This document shows positions 1-8,847 of a stretch of 64,000 nt of DNA, piece by piece. Location: positions 1 through 64,000 of the forward strand of contig JBAZLS010000001.1 in NCBI GenBank assembly GCA_041650175.1. Direction: 5' to 3'. The notes under the pieces are model-generated. The model did no database searches. It was not told the DNA's origin and saw only the letters and a program-made list of their open reading frames with translations. A program made the position numbers and the translations under genes. Origin of the DNA: Minisyncoccus sp041650175 (lineage in GTDB: Bacteria > Patescibacteriota > Minisyncoccia > Minisyncoccales > Minisyncoccaceae). Positions within the stretch are counted from its first letter, which is position 1, and each line of letters begins with the position of its first letter.

Positions 1-397
1 AAATGAGTACTTAGAAAAGCTAAAAACTACCAATACTGCGACTAGAGATGTCATTAATTTACAAACTTAATGTGTATCATATGTATCTGAACCTAGACAC
101 CCACCCAATTATTCTTCTATGCAAATCCGTATTACAAACTTTTATTCTAAAAATACCCATTAAATGTTTTTTATTTCTCAATCTACTAGGATTATTTTTA
201 GCAATTTGTTCCCCCACACTCTCCCCACTCCACGCATTAAAATTTCCCCTTTAAAATTAGTTGAGGTTTATTGTTTTCTTGAAATAGAGAAGCTGGCTGA
301 GCTGAACTCAAGTAATTTTCTACCAAGAAAATTACGCTTCAAGAAAACAATAACACCGAGAAAGAATTTTATTCCGATACGAAATTTTACATTCTAC
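1..397. other. Window-edge region without a convincing gene
   Basis: No protein in this stretch looks real. The open frames on the plus strand (48-254 and 164-415) have no recognisable domain, are low in complexity and run through a strong inverted repeat, so I leave them out. The only clear structure is the folded repeat at 270-351, described separately. The rest is AT-rich DNA downstream of a minus-strand membrane protein gene. Confidence 0.6.
270..351. repeat. Folded repeat, copy D (non-tRNA outer stem)
   Basis: A perfect 14-bp outer stem (270-283 pairs with 338-351) encloses a perfect 10-bp inner hairpin (312-321 with 326-335, loop ACCA). Between the 5' outer arm and the inner hairpin lies a conserved stretch containing GCTGGCTGAGCTGAACT. 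The same layout, with nearly the same internal stretch but different stem sequences, occurs at 59387-59501. Read on the minus strand, the internal stretch becomes CTCAGCCAGC, which also appears in the copy at 35278-35365. Conserved loop sequence with changed but still paired stems points to a selected or mobile structured element. Confidence 0.7.
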
Positions 398-1294
398 TTA
401 ATATTTTTCTCCTAGATTTTCAATTCTTTTTGTAATGCATTGATACCCCTTCTCGTGTTTCCAAGTAGTAGAATAATAACTAGTATCATTACTGTTATTA
501 ACATTTGAAGAATTGAAAGTAGCACACAGCTCATATTTTTTCTCCTCTATAATATTATATACATAATATTTTCCGGTTGACTCTTCAATGAATTCATTTG
601 AATCAATATAATTATAACTCTGATTTTTTAATTCATCTAAATTCTGAGGAAGTTTTTTATTTTCATCATAATATTGTTCCAACCCTCTTTTAATTGTTTC
701 GAAATTACCCAAAATCTTCTGGTCTATTTTCCTATCCCTAGCTTGATTAGGAGTTTCTATTATAAAAAATGATGATACTAATGCAACGCAGACAATAATT
801 AGCGACATTATAAAATAAATCATATTAAACTTAGTGTTCACTGCCTTGCTCTTGATATCACAAAAATAAAAACTAAAAATGACAGAAGAAATAACCAGCA
901 CTGATATTGCTTTTAAGACAAAATTAAAAGTTGTCTCTCCGTCTAAAAAATTGTTCAAAAGTCCAATCAAAGAACCAATCATCACTACGGCTGAAATAAA
1001 AATAATAAAATAAGTAAGCCACTTTCTGACTGGTGAATTTATAGCAAAATCATTTGTTGCTATCCCTTTATAAATAAGAGCATTCATAAAATAAAAAATC
1101 GGAAAAGAAATAATAACACCCGAAATTGCAAATTTTAAACTAGAAATTTCCCCATAATAATTGTTCTGTATTAAAGGGAAAAATTTATTTACAAATTCGA
1201 AAAACATTGCTCCCAAAGAAACGGAACCTATGATTAGTGTAACTAATACTAACGAATAATAGAACGCAAGCTTAGGAGAATTTTGACTTTCCAT
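398..1294 (-). CDS. Multi-pass membrane protein with C-terminal soluble domain (DUF5671-like)
   Basis: A 298-residue protein of unknown function. Residues 1-185 hold about five hydrophobic segments, beginning near residues 12-35 and 50-75. They are followed by a soluble tail of about 110 residues, probably outside the membrane. The tail starts with a segment (NFETIKRGLEQYYDENKKLP) that resembles the start of the globular domain of pseudopilin/type II secretion G-like proteins. The N-terminal part resembles the DUF5671 membrane family that I associate with candidate-phyla-radiation genomes; this is from memory of the family and not checked. The gene lies alone at the window edge, convergent with nothing, and is downstream of the rpoD terminator. 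Confidence 0.6.
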   Translation of the reverse strand: MESQNSPKLAFYYSLVLVTLIIGSVSLGAMFFEFVNKFFPLIQNNYYGEISSLKFAISGVIISFPIFYFMNALIYKGIATNDFAINSPVRKWLTYFIIFISAVVMIGSLIGLLNNFLDGETTFNFVLKAISVLVISSVIFSFYFCDIKSKAVNTKFNMIYFIMSLIIVCVALVSSFFIIETPNQARDRKIDQKILGNFETIKRGLEQYYDENKKLPQNLDELKNQSYNYIDSNEFIEESTGKYYVYNIIEEKKYELCATFNSSNVNNSNDTSYYSTTWKHEKGYQCITKRIENLGEKY

Positions 1295-1357
1295 ATAAAT
1301 AAAAATTAATGAATAATAATTTACCTTTAATTAAGGATACCATAATAAATATAAAAG

Positions 1358-1381
1358 AAAAGCTCGCTTTTAGCGAGCTTT
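1358..1381 (-). terminator. Intrinsic terminator after rpoD
   Basis: A 9-bp stem (AAAGCTCGC paired with GCGAGCTTT) lies just past the rpoD stop codon on the minus strand. It is followed by a short T stretch. It probably ends the dnaG-rpoD transcript. Confidence 0.8.
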
Positions 1382-1385
1382 GTTC

Positions 1386-2834
1386 TTAATAGCCTTCTAG
1401 TTTTTTCAAATTCTTATGCTGACGGATTTTTTCAATTGCCTTTGCCTCAATCTGCCTTATCCTTTCCCTAGTTACTTTGAATTCTTGTCCCACCTCTTCC
1501 AATGTGTGAGTAACTCCGTCCTCAAGGCCAAAACGCATTGATAATATTTTTTGTTCCCTTTCGGTCAGATCCCTAAAAATCTCATCCATATGTTCACGCA
1601 AAAGTTTTCTTCCTGCTTGAGACGAAGGAGATTCTATCTTATCATCTTTTATGAATTCTCCCAAAACACTATCCTTTTCATCTTCTCCAACTGGAGTCTC
1701 AAGCGATACTGCTTTTTGGGATATCTTTTCCAAATGTCTTACTTTTTCTACTTCAATACCCATCTCAGCCGCAACTTCTTCTGCAAGAGGCTCCCTATCC
1801 AAATCCTGCAAAAGCCGCCTTTTTGCTTGGGTATATTTTGTCAAAGTTTCAATCATATGAACCGGAATCCTAATAGTTCTTGCTTGGTCAGCTAAAGCTC
1901 TTGTAATGGTCTGCCTGATCCACCAAGTAGCATAAGTAGAAAACTTATACCCTTTTCTCCAATCAAATTTTTCTACCGCTCTAAATAATCCGAGATTCCC
2001 TTCTTGAATCAGATCAAGCAATGTCAAATTTGGAGATCGTCCAATATATTTTTTAGCAATCGAAACTACTAAACGAAGATTAGCTTCAGCTAATTTTCGT
2101 TTTGCATCCAAATCACCCATTTCAATCCTTTTAGCCAATTCTTTCTCTTCTCTAGCTGTAATCGCTGGAATTTTTCCGATTTCCCGTAAATACGATTGAA
2201 CAGAATCTATTTTTCCAGTAGAAGCTTTTTTTCTTCCTTTCTTTTTTGGCTCGACATCTGCATCAAGATAACCTTTTGACTCACGAAGCTCGATACTCAT
2301 CTGGTCCAACTTGCTTAAAAGATCCTCAAACTCCTCAATATTTTCTTCTATGTTTGGAAAATAAGAAAGAATTTCGGAAAAAGTAATAAATCCACGCAAT
2401 TTTCCTTTTTTCAAAAGGAATTCCAATTTTTCAACATCAATAACTGAGATCGTTGATTTTTCTCTTTTTCTTTTCTTAATTTTTGTTTTCAAAATCTTTC
2501 CTTTCTTTTTTTCCATTTTGCCAATTTTTTTGATTGCAGAAGTTTTTCCTTTTATTTTTTGTTCAGATTTTTTTTTGGCTATCTTCTTTTCTATTTTTTT
2601 CCCAGTTTTTTTAACAACCTTAACAATGGGTTTCAAAATCTTTTTCTTTGAATCTTTTCCTTTTTTCAATACAATTTTTTTAACAGATTTTTTATGCATA
2701 GCAAGCTTCTTCTTGATTTTTGACGCCACCTTCTTAGCCACTGGTTTTTTTACAGCGACAATGGTCTTCTTCTTTTTTAAAGAAGATTTTGATTTAGTTT
2801 TCTTGGTCAGGACTTTCTTGGTTGGCTTCTTCAT
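1386..2834 (-). CDS. rpoD: Primary sigma factor (sigma-70, RpoD)
   Basis: Directs RNA polymerase to housekeeping promoters. From about residue 205 the protein has the full sigma-70 core: region 1.2 (DSVQSYLREIGKIP), region 2 with the RPNLTLLDLIQEGNLGLFRA-type polymerase-binding helix and the YATWWIRQ -10-recognition helix, region 3, and region 4 ending in the VTRERIRQIEAKA helix-turn-helix. The first about 130 residues are unusual: almost continuous lysine with serine, threonine and valine, like a histone-tail extension, then a region 1.1-like part. The start overlaps the 3' end of dnaG by 41 bases. A start at the internal Met 46 (2699) would remove the overlap, so the exact start is uncertain. 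Together with dnaG this is the classic macromolecular-synthesis pairing. Confidence 0.95.
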   Translation of the reverse strand: MKKPTKKVLTKKTKSKSSLKKKKTIVAVKKPVAKKVASKIKKKLAMHKKSVKKIVLKKGKDSKKKILKPIVKVVKKTGKKIEKKIAKKKSEQKIKGKTSAIKKIGKMEKKKGKILKTKIKKRKREKSTISVIDVEKLEFLLKKGKLRGFITFSEILSYFPNIEENIEEFEDLLSKLDQMSIELRESKGYLDADVEPKKKGRKKASTGKIDSVQSYLREIGKIPAITAREEKELAKRIEMGDLDAKRKLAEANLRLVVSIAKKYIGRSPNLTLLDLIQEGNLGLFRAVEKFDWRKGYKFSTYATWWIRQTITRALADQARTIRIPVHMIETLTKYTQAKRRLLQDLDREPLAEEVAAEMGIEVEKVRHLEKISQKAVSLETPVGEDEKDSVLGEFIKDDKIESPSSQAGRKLLREHMDEIFRDLTEREQKILSMRFGLEDGVTHTLEEVGQEFKVTRERIRQIEAKAIEKIRQHKNLKKLEGY

Positions 2835-4626
2835 TTTTGTTATAGCTTAATTTATTAAACTCTTCCAAAAGAATTTTTATTTTTTCAAAATCACCTTTTT
2901 TTTCAAGTTCTTTGATTTCAATGCTTAATTTATTCCTACCTAATTTATTATCCAGAAGCTGTCTTTGTACAATACAATGCTGAAGTTCTCCTTTAAGTTC
3001 ATTTTCATCTTCATCTTCTCTTCTCGTTTCTGCCTTCATTATCAAATAAGTAATATAATTCATCACAACTACATCATCCTTGAAAATCTGGATAAGTTCT
3101 TCTGTCTTTATATCCTTTTTTTGCTTTATTTTCAATAAGATATCTTTTATCGGACTTGAAAAAGAATTTAGCAAATCTTCTGCCATTACATCAATTTTCT
3201 CCGGATTAATCAGAATCAAGATTGCAATTTCCTCGTCTACTAATTCTTTCCTGCTTTTCCTATCCAATTTCAAAAATTGCTTCCCAGAATATTCCTGATC
3301 AAAAGTATTATTAGAGGCAGTATCCATATTGCTCATTTTTATATTCTTCAATTCCTCCCTGATATCTCCTTCATCTATTTTCAATACTTGTGATAATTGG
3401 CCAATCCAATAAGCTTGGTCAATATTGCTATTCATTTCTTTTACAATTGGTAAAAATTCTGAAGCTATCTTCTTTTTATCTTCTACCTTCTCCAAATCCT
3501 TATCCTTCAAGGCTGTTTCGAAATAAAACTGATTTATCGGCTTACTCAAAGATACAAGTTCCTTCCATTTTTCTGCCCCTTCGTGAAGAACTATGTCAGC
3601 AGGGTCTTTTTCTCCGAACATCGGAATGACTTTTATATCAAAATCCATATTCTGCGCCATACGAATTCCTCTTTTTGTCGCATTATTTCCAGCAGTATCC
3701 ATATCAAAAGATAAAACTAATTTCTGGGTATACCGTTTTAATATATTCAAATGGAATTCGGTCAAAGCAGTACCAGACACGGCAACACAATTCTTTATTC
3801 CAGCTTGATGTGATGCAATACAATCCATATTTCCTTCCACTAAGACACAAAAATCATTTTCCTTTATTGCTATTTTAGCCTTATCCAATCCAAAAATAAT
3901 CTTGCTCTTATCGTACAATAAAGTATTTGGTGTATTGAGATATTTTGCCATATCATTCCCACTGTCTCCAAAAACTCTTCCAGTAAAACCAGCAACTTCT
4001 CCACGAATATCACAAATAGGAAACATTATCCTACTGCGAAACCTATCAAAAAATTTATTCCCTTCTTTTTCAATAGATACCCCAGCCATAACCAAATCTT
4101 TTCTTTCGTATCCTCTGCCAATCAAGAATTCTGATAATTTACTCCAACTGCTAGGAGCGTAGCCAATTCTCCATTCATGGATGGTTTCTTCTGTAAGTCC
4201 TCGATCAAAAAGATATTTTTTTGCTTTTTGTCCAACCGAAGTCTTTTCTAAATACAATTCGAAAAACTTTGCAGTAAGTTCGCACACAATTGAGCATTTT
4301 TCTTTTTCGGTTTTCTCTTTCTGTGCTTGTTTCGAATCAATCTGTCGCAATTCTACTCCTGCTCTTTGAGCCAATATTTTTAATGCTTCAGCAAATTCTA
4401 TATTCTCGATCTTCATTACAAACTGGAAAATATCACCTCCTTCATTACATCCGCCAAAACAATGCCAAAGCTGACGGCTAGGAGAAACAAAGAACGAAGG
4501 AGTCTTTTCTTTATGAAAAGGACAACAAGCACGATAATTTATTCCAACTTTTTCAAGCTTAATATAACTAGATAATACATCTACTATATCCAATCGTGAT
4601 TTTATTTCCTCTATCTCTGATTTCAT
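2794..4626 (-). CDS. dnaG: DNA primase DnaG
   Basis: Synthesises the RNA primers for replication together with the replicative helicase. The 610-residue protein has the N-terminal zinc finger CHC2 (CPFHKEKTPSF then WHCFGGC, residues about 36-60) and the catalytic TOPRIM core (LVEGNMDCIASHQAG around residue 260, then SFDMDTAGNNA). A long C-terminal helicase-interaction region follows. Length is normal for the family. Its end overlaps the start of rpoD by 41 bases, suggesting translational coupling. The start at 4626 gives the expected N-terminus (MKSEIEEIKSRLDIVDVLSS). Confidence 0.96.
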   Translation of the reverse strand: MKSEIEEIKSRLDIVDVLSSYIKLEKVGINYRACCPFHKEKTPSFFVSPSRQLWHCFGGCNEGGDIFQFVMKIENIEFAEALKILAQRAGVELRQIDSKQAQKEKTEKEKCSIVCELTAKFFELYLEKTSVGQKAKKYLFDRGLTEETIHEWRIGYAPSSWSKLSEFLIGRGYERKDLVMAGVSIEKEGNKFFDRFRSRIMFPICDIRGEVAGFTGRVFGDSGNDMAKYLNTPNTLLYDKSKIIFGLDKAKIAIKENDFCVLVEGNMDCIASHQAGIKNCVAVSGTALTEFHLNILKRYTQKLVLSFDMDTAGNNATKRGIRMAQNMDFDIKVIPMFGEKDPADIVLHEGAEKWKELVSLSKPINQFYFETALKDKDLEKVEDKKKIASEFLPIVKEMNSNIDQAYWIGQLSQVLKIDEGDIREELKNIKMSNMDTASNNTFDQEYSGKQFLKLDRKSRKELVDEEIAILILINPEKIDVMAEDLLNSFSSPIKDILLKIKQKKDIKTEELIQIFKDDVVVMNYITYLIMKAETRREDEDENELKGELQHCIVQRQLLDNKLGRNKLSIEIKELEKKGDFEKIKILLEEFNKLSYNKNEEANQESPDQEN

Positions 4627-4731
4627 TAGCCTATATAGACTTAAAAGCCTGCTTGTCCGCCTAGCTCAAAAAGCGAAGGAGGGCAATGCAAGCCATAATT
4701 TTATTCAAATTTTCTCTAAATTTTACGCTAG

Positions 4732-6003
4732 CTATTCGCTCGTTTCCCACTCGCCGAGAGTAACGACTTTCACTGTCTGCGACGTCCCTCTCATAGTTTT
4801 CAAAGAAATATTATCTCCTGCTTTATATTTACTGATAACTTTCGATAAGGAATTACTCGTACTTATTTTTTCTCCATTTACTTCAAGTACGATATCGCCT
4901 TCTTTAAGTCCAGCTTTTTCTGCTGGAGAACCTTTGGTAACAGCTACATCTCCTTTTGCAGTCCCTTTTAATATTAAAGCGCCATAAGTTACTGAAAGAT
5001 TTTTCAATTTTGCTACCTTCTCATCTAATAGCACATATCTTATGCCAAGAAAAGGATAAGAAATTTTTCCAGTAGTTTTTGTCTGCTCAATATCTCTTTT
5101 TGCCTTATCAATTGAAATTGCAAAACCAAGTCCTTGTCCAACAGAAGAAACAGCAGTATTTATACCAATAACCTCACCTTTTAAATTCAATAATGGTCCG
5201 CCCGAATTGCCCTGATTAATAGCTGCATCCGTTTGGATAGTATCTTCTAATGTTTCGCTTGATACGCCGCTTGAAGCAGTGATTGTTCTACCAAGTCCGG
5301 AAATTACTCCGACAGAAACAGTATTTTGAAATTCGCCAAGCGCATTTCCAATAGCTATTGCAGTCTGTCCGATACGAATAGAAGAAGCATCGCCCAGTTT
5401 TAAAGGTTTAAATTTATCAGTACTATCAACCTTCAAAATAGCTAAATCCTGAACAGGATCCCGAGATAATATTTTTGCCTTATATTCCTTTCCATTGCTA
5501 GTGATAACAGTATATTCCGCAGCAGAATCATAAGCAACATGCTTATTTGTTAAAATCATCCCATCTTCAGTAACAAAAAATCCCGAACCTTGTCCAACTT
5601 CTTGTTTCTCAGTTCCATTTTGTTCATATTGCGGAGTCAGATTAAAAAAGCCGAAAGGATCATAAACATCTGAATTATCATTCTCCACTTTTTTATAAAC
5701 AGGAACTTCTTTGCTGATAACAACGCTTACTACTGAATCAGAAGCATTTTTTACAGCGCTGATAACAGTTTCTTCATGTGTCGTTTGCGGCGTATACGCA
5801 GTAGTCGAAAGTATCGGATTGCTTCCACTATTTTCTAAATTAGGATTAGCATAAACAGCAAAAACTCCCAAAAAAATACCAATAAGAAAAATGGCAGAAA
5901 AAGCTAAAAAATTATCACTAAGACGAATTGAATTATTTGTTTTTCCAAAATTCAAAAAATCTTGTTTTTTTACATCAACATCTGGTAATTGATAAATTGG
6001 CAT
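4732..6003 (-). CDS. htrA: HtrA/DegP-family trypsin-like serine protease
   Basis: An envelope quality-control protease of 423 residues. A short cytoplasmic N-terminus is followed by one membrane anchor (about residues 32-52, LAFSAIFLIGIFLGVFAVYA). The trypsin fold then shows the catalytic triad: His in LTNKHVAYD, Asp in DLAILKVD and Ser in GNSGGPLL. A single C-terminal PDZ domain (about residues 325-415, with GLKEGDIVLEVNG) completes the protein. The architecture is the one-anchor, one-PDZ form common in Gram-positive-type cells. The gene stands alone, with AT-rich spacers on both sides. Confidence 0.93.
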   Translation of the reverse strand: MPIYQLPDVDVKKQDFLNFGKTNNSIRLSDNFLAFSAIFLIGIFLGVFAVYANPNLENSGSNPILSTTAYTPQTTHEETVISAVKNASDSVVSVVISKEVPVYKKVENDNSDVYDPFGFFNLTPQYEQNGTEKQEVGQGSGFFVTEDGMILTNKHVAYDSAAEYTVITSNGKEYKAKILSRDPVQDLAILKVDSTDKFKPLKLGDASSIRIGQTAIAIGNALGEFQNTVSVGVISGLGRTITASSGVSSETLEDTIQTDAAINQGNSGGPLLNLKGEVIGINTAVSSVGQGLGFAISIDKAKRDIEQTKTTGKISYPFLGIRYVLLDEKVAKLKNLSVTYGALILKGTAKGDVAVTKGSPAEKAGLKEGDIVLEVNGEKISTSNSLSKVISKYKAGDNISLKTMRGTSQTVKVVTLGEWETSE

Positions 6004-6149
6004 AATTAGTTTACTTAAATTTAATTATTCTTTGATCATATTAACTGAGAATTAACAATTTAAATCATATTGCATAAACTAAAAAATAATAATTATAAAT
6101 AATCATTAATTAATACGGATTATTATTTTAAAAAGGTTCAAAAAAAAAA

Positions 6150-6860
6150 TTACTTCTTCTTATAATGGTCAAAATCATATTTAAAAGTATTTTCTTTTGG
6201 TGGCCCGATAAAAAACATATATAATCCGCAAAAAAAATATTTTAAAGCCGTTCTTACATATCCATCTTTATCAAATCTTCGAGTCGGCATCAATATATAA
6301 GAAGATTTTATGATTCCGAAATTTCCTTTCTTTGCCGCCTGCTGGATAAGCCAATGGTCTTCAGCAAGAGGAATAGTTTCATCAAACCCGTTCAAATCCT
6401 TAAAAATTTTCTTGCTGACGATTATTCCCATTGCCCCCATCGGGAATATTTTCTGCAAGATTACTTGAGGCTTGTTATAAAAGATATCAATAGTGAATTT
6501 ATTCAACAATATTTTATTCTTTATCGGATAAAGATTGAACGAAGCAACGTCTAGCTTTCTTTCTTTATATTCAGAAATTGCATAATCCAAAAATTTCCGA
6601 CTGAGCCTCAAATCCGCATCAAGAAAAAATAATACTTCTCCTTTTGCAATTTTAGCGCCGTTATTCCGGCCTTTAGCTGGACGACCGCCTTCTGTTATCC
6701 TGCATCCATATTTTTTAGCTACCTCAACAGTTCCATCGCTAGAATTGCTATCAGCTACGATTATTTCATAATCAGAAAAAAGACAATTTTTAAGTTGGGA
6801 TAATAATTTATCAAGATTTTTTTCTTCATTCAATGTCGGAATTATAATACTTAAAAACAT
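6150..6860 (-). CDS. Family 2 glycosyltransferase
   Basis: A 236-residue GT-A fold transferase. The N-terminus (SIIIPTLNEEKNLDKLL) is the nucleotide-sugar binding start of GT2 enzymes. DSNSSDGT and FLDADLRL supply the acidic metal/sugar-binding residues. A hydrophobic segment near the C-terminus (YFFCGLYMFFIG) may dock it to the membrane. The acceptor cannot be told from sequence. It sits 6 bases after the glycoside-hydrolase-like gene, and the next two upstream genes are a transporter and a processive glycosyltransferase, which suggests a glycolipid or cell-surface glycan role. Confidence 0.85.
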   Translation of the reverse strand: MFLSIIIPTLNEEKNLDKLLSQLKNCLFSDYEIIVADSNSSDGTVEVAKKYGCRITEGGRPAKGRNNGAKIAKGEVLFFLDADLRLSRKFLDYAISEYKERKLDVASFNLYPIKNKILLNKFTIDIFYNKPQVILQKIFPMGAMGIIVSKKIFKDLNGFDETIPLAEDHWLIQQAAKKGNFGIIKSSYILMPTRRFDKDGYVRTALKYFFCGLYMFFIGPPKENTFKYDFDHYKKK

Positions 6861-6866
6861 AATGCA

Positions 6867-7874
6867 TTATTCAGATAATATTTTTCTTGCTTCTTCCCAT
6901 ATTTCAGGACGATCATGATTCTTCTTAAGCCAATACCACCACTCGCCTCCCCAGAAATAAAAAGTATCAATACCTGTATTTTTAGCAAAAGTCACGATGT
7001 TTTTGAATTTTTCCAAACTCATAGTCTTATCCTGTTCCTCAAGCGAAGCATTGATAATAGAATTAGGACACCAAGCTTCAGCTTGCAATTCAGTTCCAAT
7101 GACTTTTTTATTGAACAAGAATTTTACCAATTCAGCTCTTCTCTGATAATAAACCGGAGGGAAAAAATAATCAAAATAAAAGTTAAAATTATCCTGCCAA
7201 ACTTTTTTATAAGTAGTAATACCAACGATATCAGCTCCTACACTAGCAGATTGAAGCCAAAGAGAAAACTCTCCGCTTTCGGTAATAATTACATCTTTAT
7301 TAGCATCTAAATCCTTGACCAAGGCAATTTCTTTTTTCAAGAATTTCTTATCATACCAAGGACAGGCACCAAAATTTAAAAAAGGTTCATTCTCAACTTG
7401 CCAAGCAATCACAGTTGAAGATCCTTTATATCTTTCAACAAGGAAAGTAACCATCCTAAGTATGCTTTTTTGCTGGTCTTCTTTTGACTGATTCCTTGCC
7501 CATTGAGGCAAATGGCATTCTGGCCAACGCGGAGTTTTCATTCCTATAGCCAAAATAATTTTTACCCCTCTTTTTTCTGCTTCTCTTATTTCCCAATCAA
7601 TTTCTTCAAAATCATAATCATAAAGGCTATTTGGCTGCAATTCATCCCAATGTACTGAAATTTTTACATTTTTTATATTTAAATCATCAAGTAATGCTAA
7701 ATAAGTTTCGTGCGTATCTAAACCCAAAAATTCAGTCTGTTTGACTGAAAAATTAACACCCCAACTCATTTTATCAGCCGGCTTGGCAAAACCAATAAAA
7801 AAATAAACAAGGACTATTACTATAAATACTAAAATCACCATTAGGGTATATTTTACGGCGGGATGGATTATCAT
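6867..7874 (-). CDS. Membrane-anchored TIM-barrel glycoside hydrolase-like protein
   Basis: A 335-residue protein with an N-terminal membrane anchor (about residues 8-30) and an extracellular (beta/alpha)8-type domain. WQVENEPF (about residues 154-161) matches the NEP acid/base motif of clan GH-A enzymes such as GH5 and GH39. GTELQAEAW near residue 255 is a plausible nucleophile strand. ISVHWDELQPN near residue 75 fits the early barrel. The substrate is unknown. It lies just upstream of the GT2 gene with a 6-base gap, so the two are probably cotranscribed. Confidence 0.75.
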   Translation of the reverse strand: MIIHPAVKYTLMVILVFIVIVLVYFFIGFAKPADKMSWGVNFSVKQTEFLGLDTHETYLALLDDLNIKNVKISVHWDELQPNSLYDYDFEEIDWEIREAEKRGVKIILAIGMKTPRWPECHLPQWARNQSKEDQQKSILRMVTFLVERYKGSSTVIAWQVENEPFLNFGACPWYDKKFLKKEIALVKDLDANKDVIITESGEFSLWLQSASVGADIVGITTYKKVWQDNFNFYFDYFFPPVYYQRRAELVKFLFNKKVIGTELQAEAWCPNSIINASLEEQDKTMSLEKFKNIVTFAKNTGIDTFYFWGGEWWYWLKKNHDRPEIWEEARKILSE

Positions 7875-7935
7875 AAATTGATTATAGCAAAGAAAAGTAT
7901 TTTTTTAAATACAATAATCTGATTATCTAACTTAA

Positions 7936-8847
7936 TTATGTTTTAACAAAAAATGCTAAGATTGCCAATCCAGCAACAATAAGAAGAATTGAAAAAATCT
8001 TCTGAAGTATTATCTTTTTTGAAAAATTCTCTTTTAAGATTTTTGGAAAATAAGACGACAAAATCAAGGTTATTAAGAAAAGAAAGATATACTGAACTCC
8101 TTTGATAGAATTCATAATTGCTAACATACTAAAAGGAACGATATTCACGGCATAATTCTGGGTGACATTAGCAATACCACCTGCTATCTGAGTTACAACG
8201 AATAAAATTCCTGTTTGAGTTTCAACTTTTTCACCTTCAAAAACTGCACGACGAAAACCTTTGAACACAAGTCCAATAAGAACAATAGCACAGGCAACCA
8301 TACTCATCCAAAACAATCCAGATATGAAATTATTATCAAGCTTTACAAAAACAAATTTTGAAAGGATAAAATTTAATGAAAATAAGAATGAGGCCGAAAA
8401 AGAAAGCAATACAAATATGCCCGTCACCTTTTCATTTTTTTCAACAGAAATAATAATGCTACCTATAAAAAGAAGTAAATAGGCTATCAATTCTATAATG
8501 CCTAAATTCTGCGGACCGACAAAAAGATATGTCAATAAAAGAACAAAAATTGGCTGAGTTGCTCCAATAGTCGGCACAACCTTTGAAACATCAAATCTTT
8601 CCAAAGCAGAAAATAATGCATAAAGGCTGAAAATATAGACCAATCCATTTAATACGATTAAAAGTGAAGTATTCAGATCAGGAATAGTAACACCGAATGG
8701 CAAAAGAAAAATAGCTATTCCGCTGAACAACCCGACATAAAAAACATAGTTTTCCGGCTTTGGCGATTTAGCCAAAACAATTTTATCTCCCAAAGAAGAT
8801 AATGCAAAAAAAAGATAACTAATAATAATTACTATTAACCACAACAT
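7936..8847 (-). CDS. EamA/DMT-family transporter
   Basis: A 303-residue integral membrane protein with about ten hydrophobic helices arranged as two similar halves, the layout of EamA-type drug/metabolite transporters. GATQPIFVLLLTYL in the first half is typical of the family. The substrate is unknown. Its start overlaps the end of the upstream glycosyltransferase gene by 13 bases, indicating translational coupling. It might move a lipid- or sugar-linked product of that enzyme, but that is inferred from position only. Confidence 0.8.
   Translation of the reverse strand: MLWLIVIIISYLFFALSSLGDKIVLAKSPKPENYVFYVGLFSGIAIFLLPFGVTIPDLNTSLLIVLNGLVYIFSLYALFSALERFDVSKVVPTIGATQPIFVLLLTYLFVGPQNLGIIELIAYLLLFIGSIIISVEKNEKVTGIFVLLSFSASFLFSLNFILSKFVFVKLDNNFISGLFWMSMVACAIVLIGLVFKGFRRAVFEGEKVETQTGILFVVTQIAGGIANVTQNYAVNIVPFSMLAIMNSIKGVQYIFLFLITLILSSYFPKILKENFSKKIILQKIFSILLIVAGLAILAFFVKT

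Noticed and set aside
48..415. Two plus-strand open frames at the window start
   Set aside because: Low-complexity hydrophobic translations, no domain, and they cross the folded repeat at 270-351.
4645..4695. Imperfect inverted repeat between dnaG and htrA
   Set aside because: The pairing is weak, with several mismatches, and it shares no core motif with the folded repeat family.
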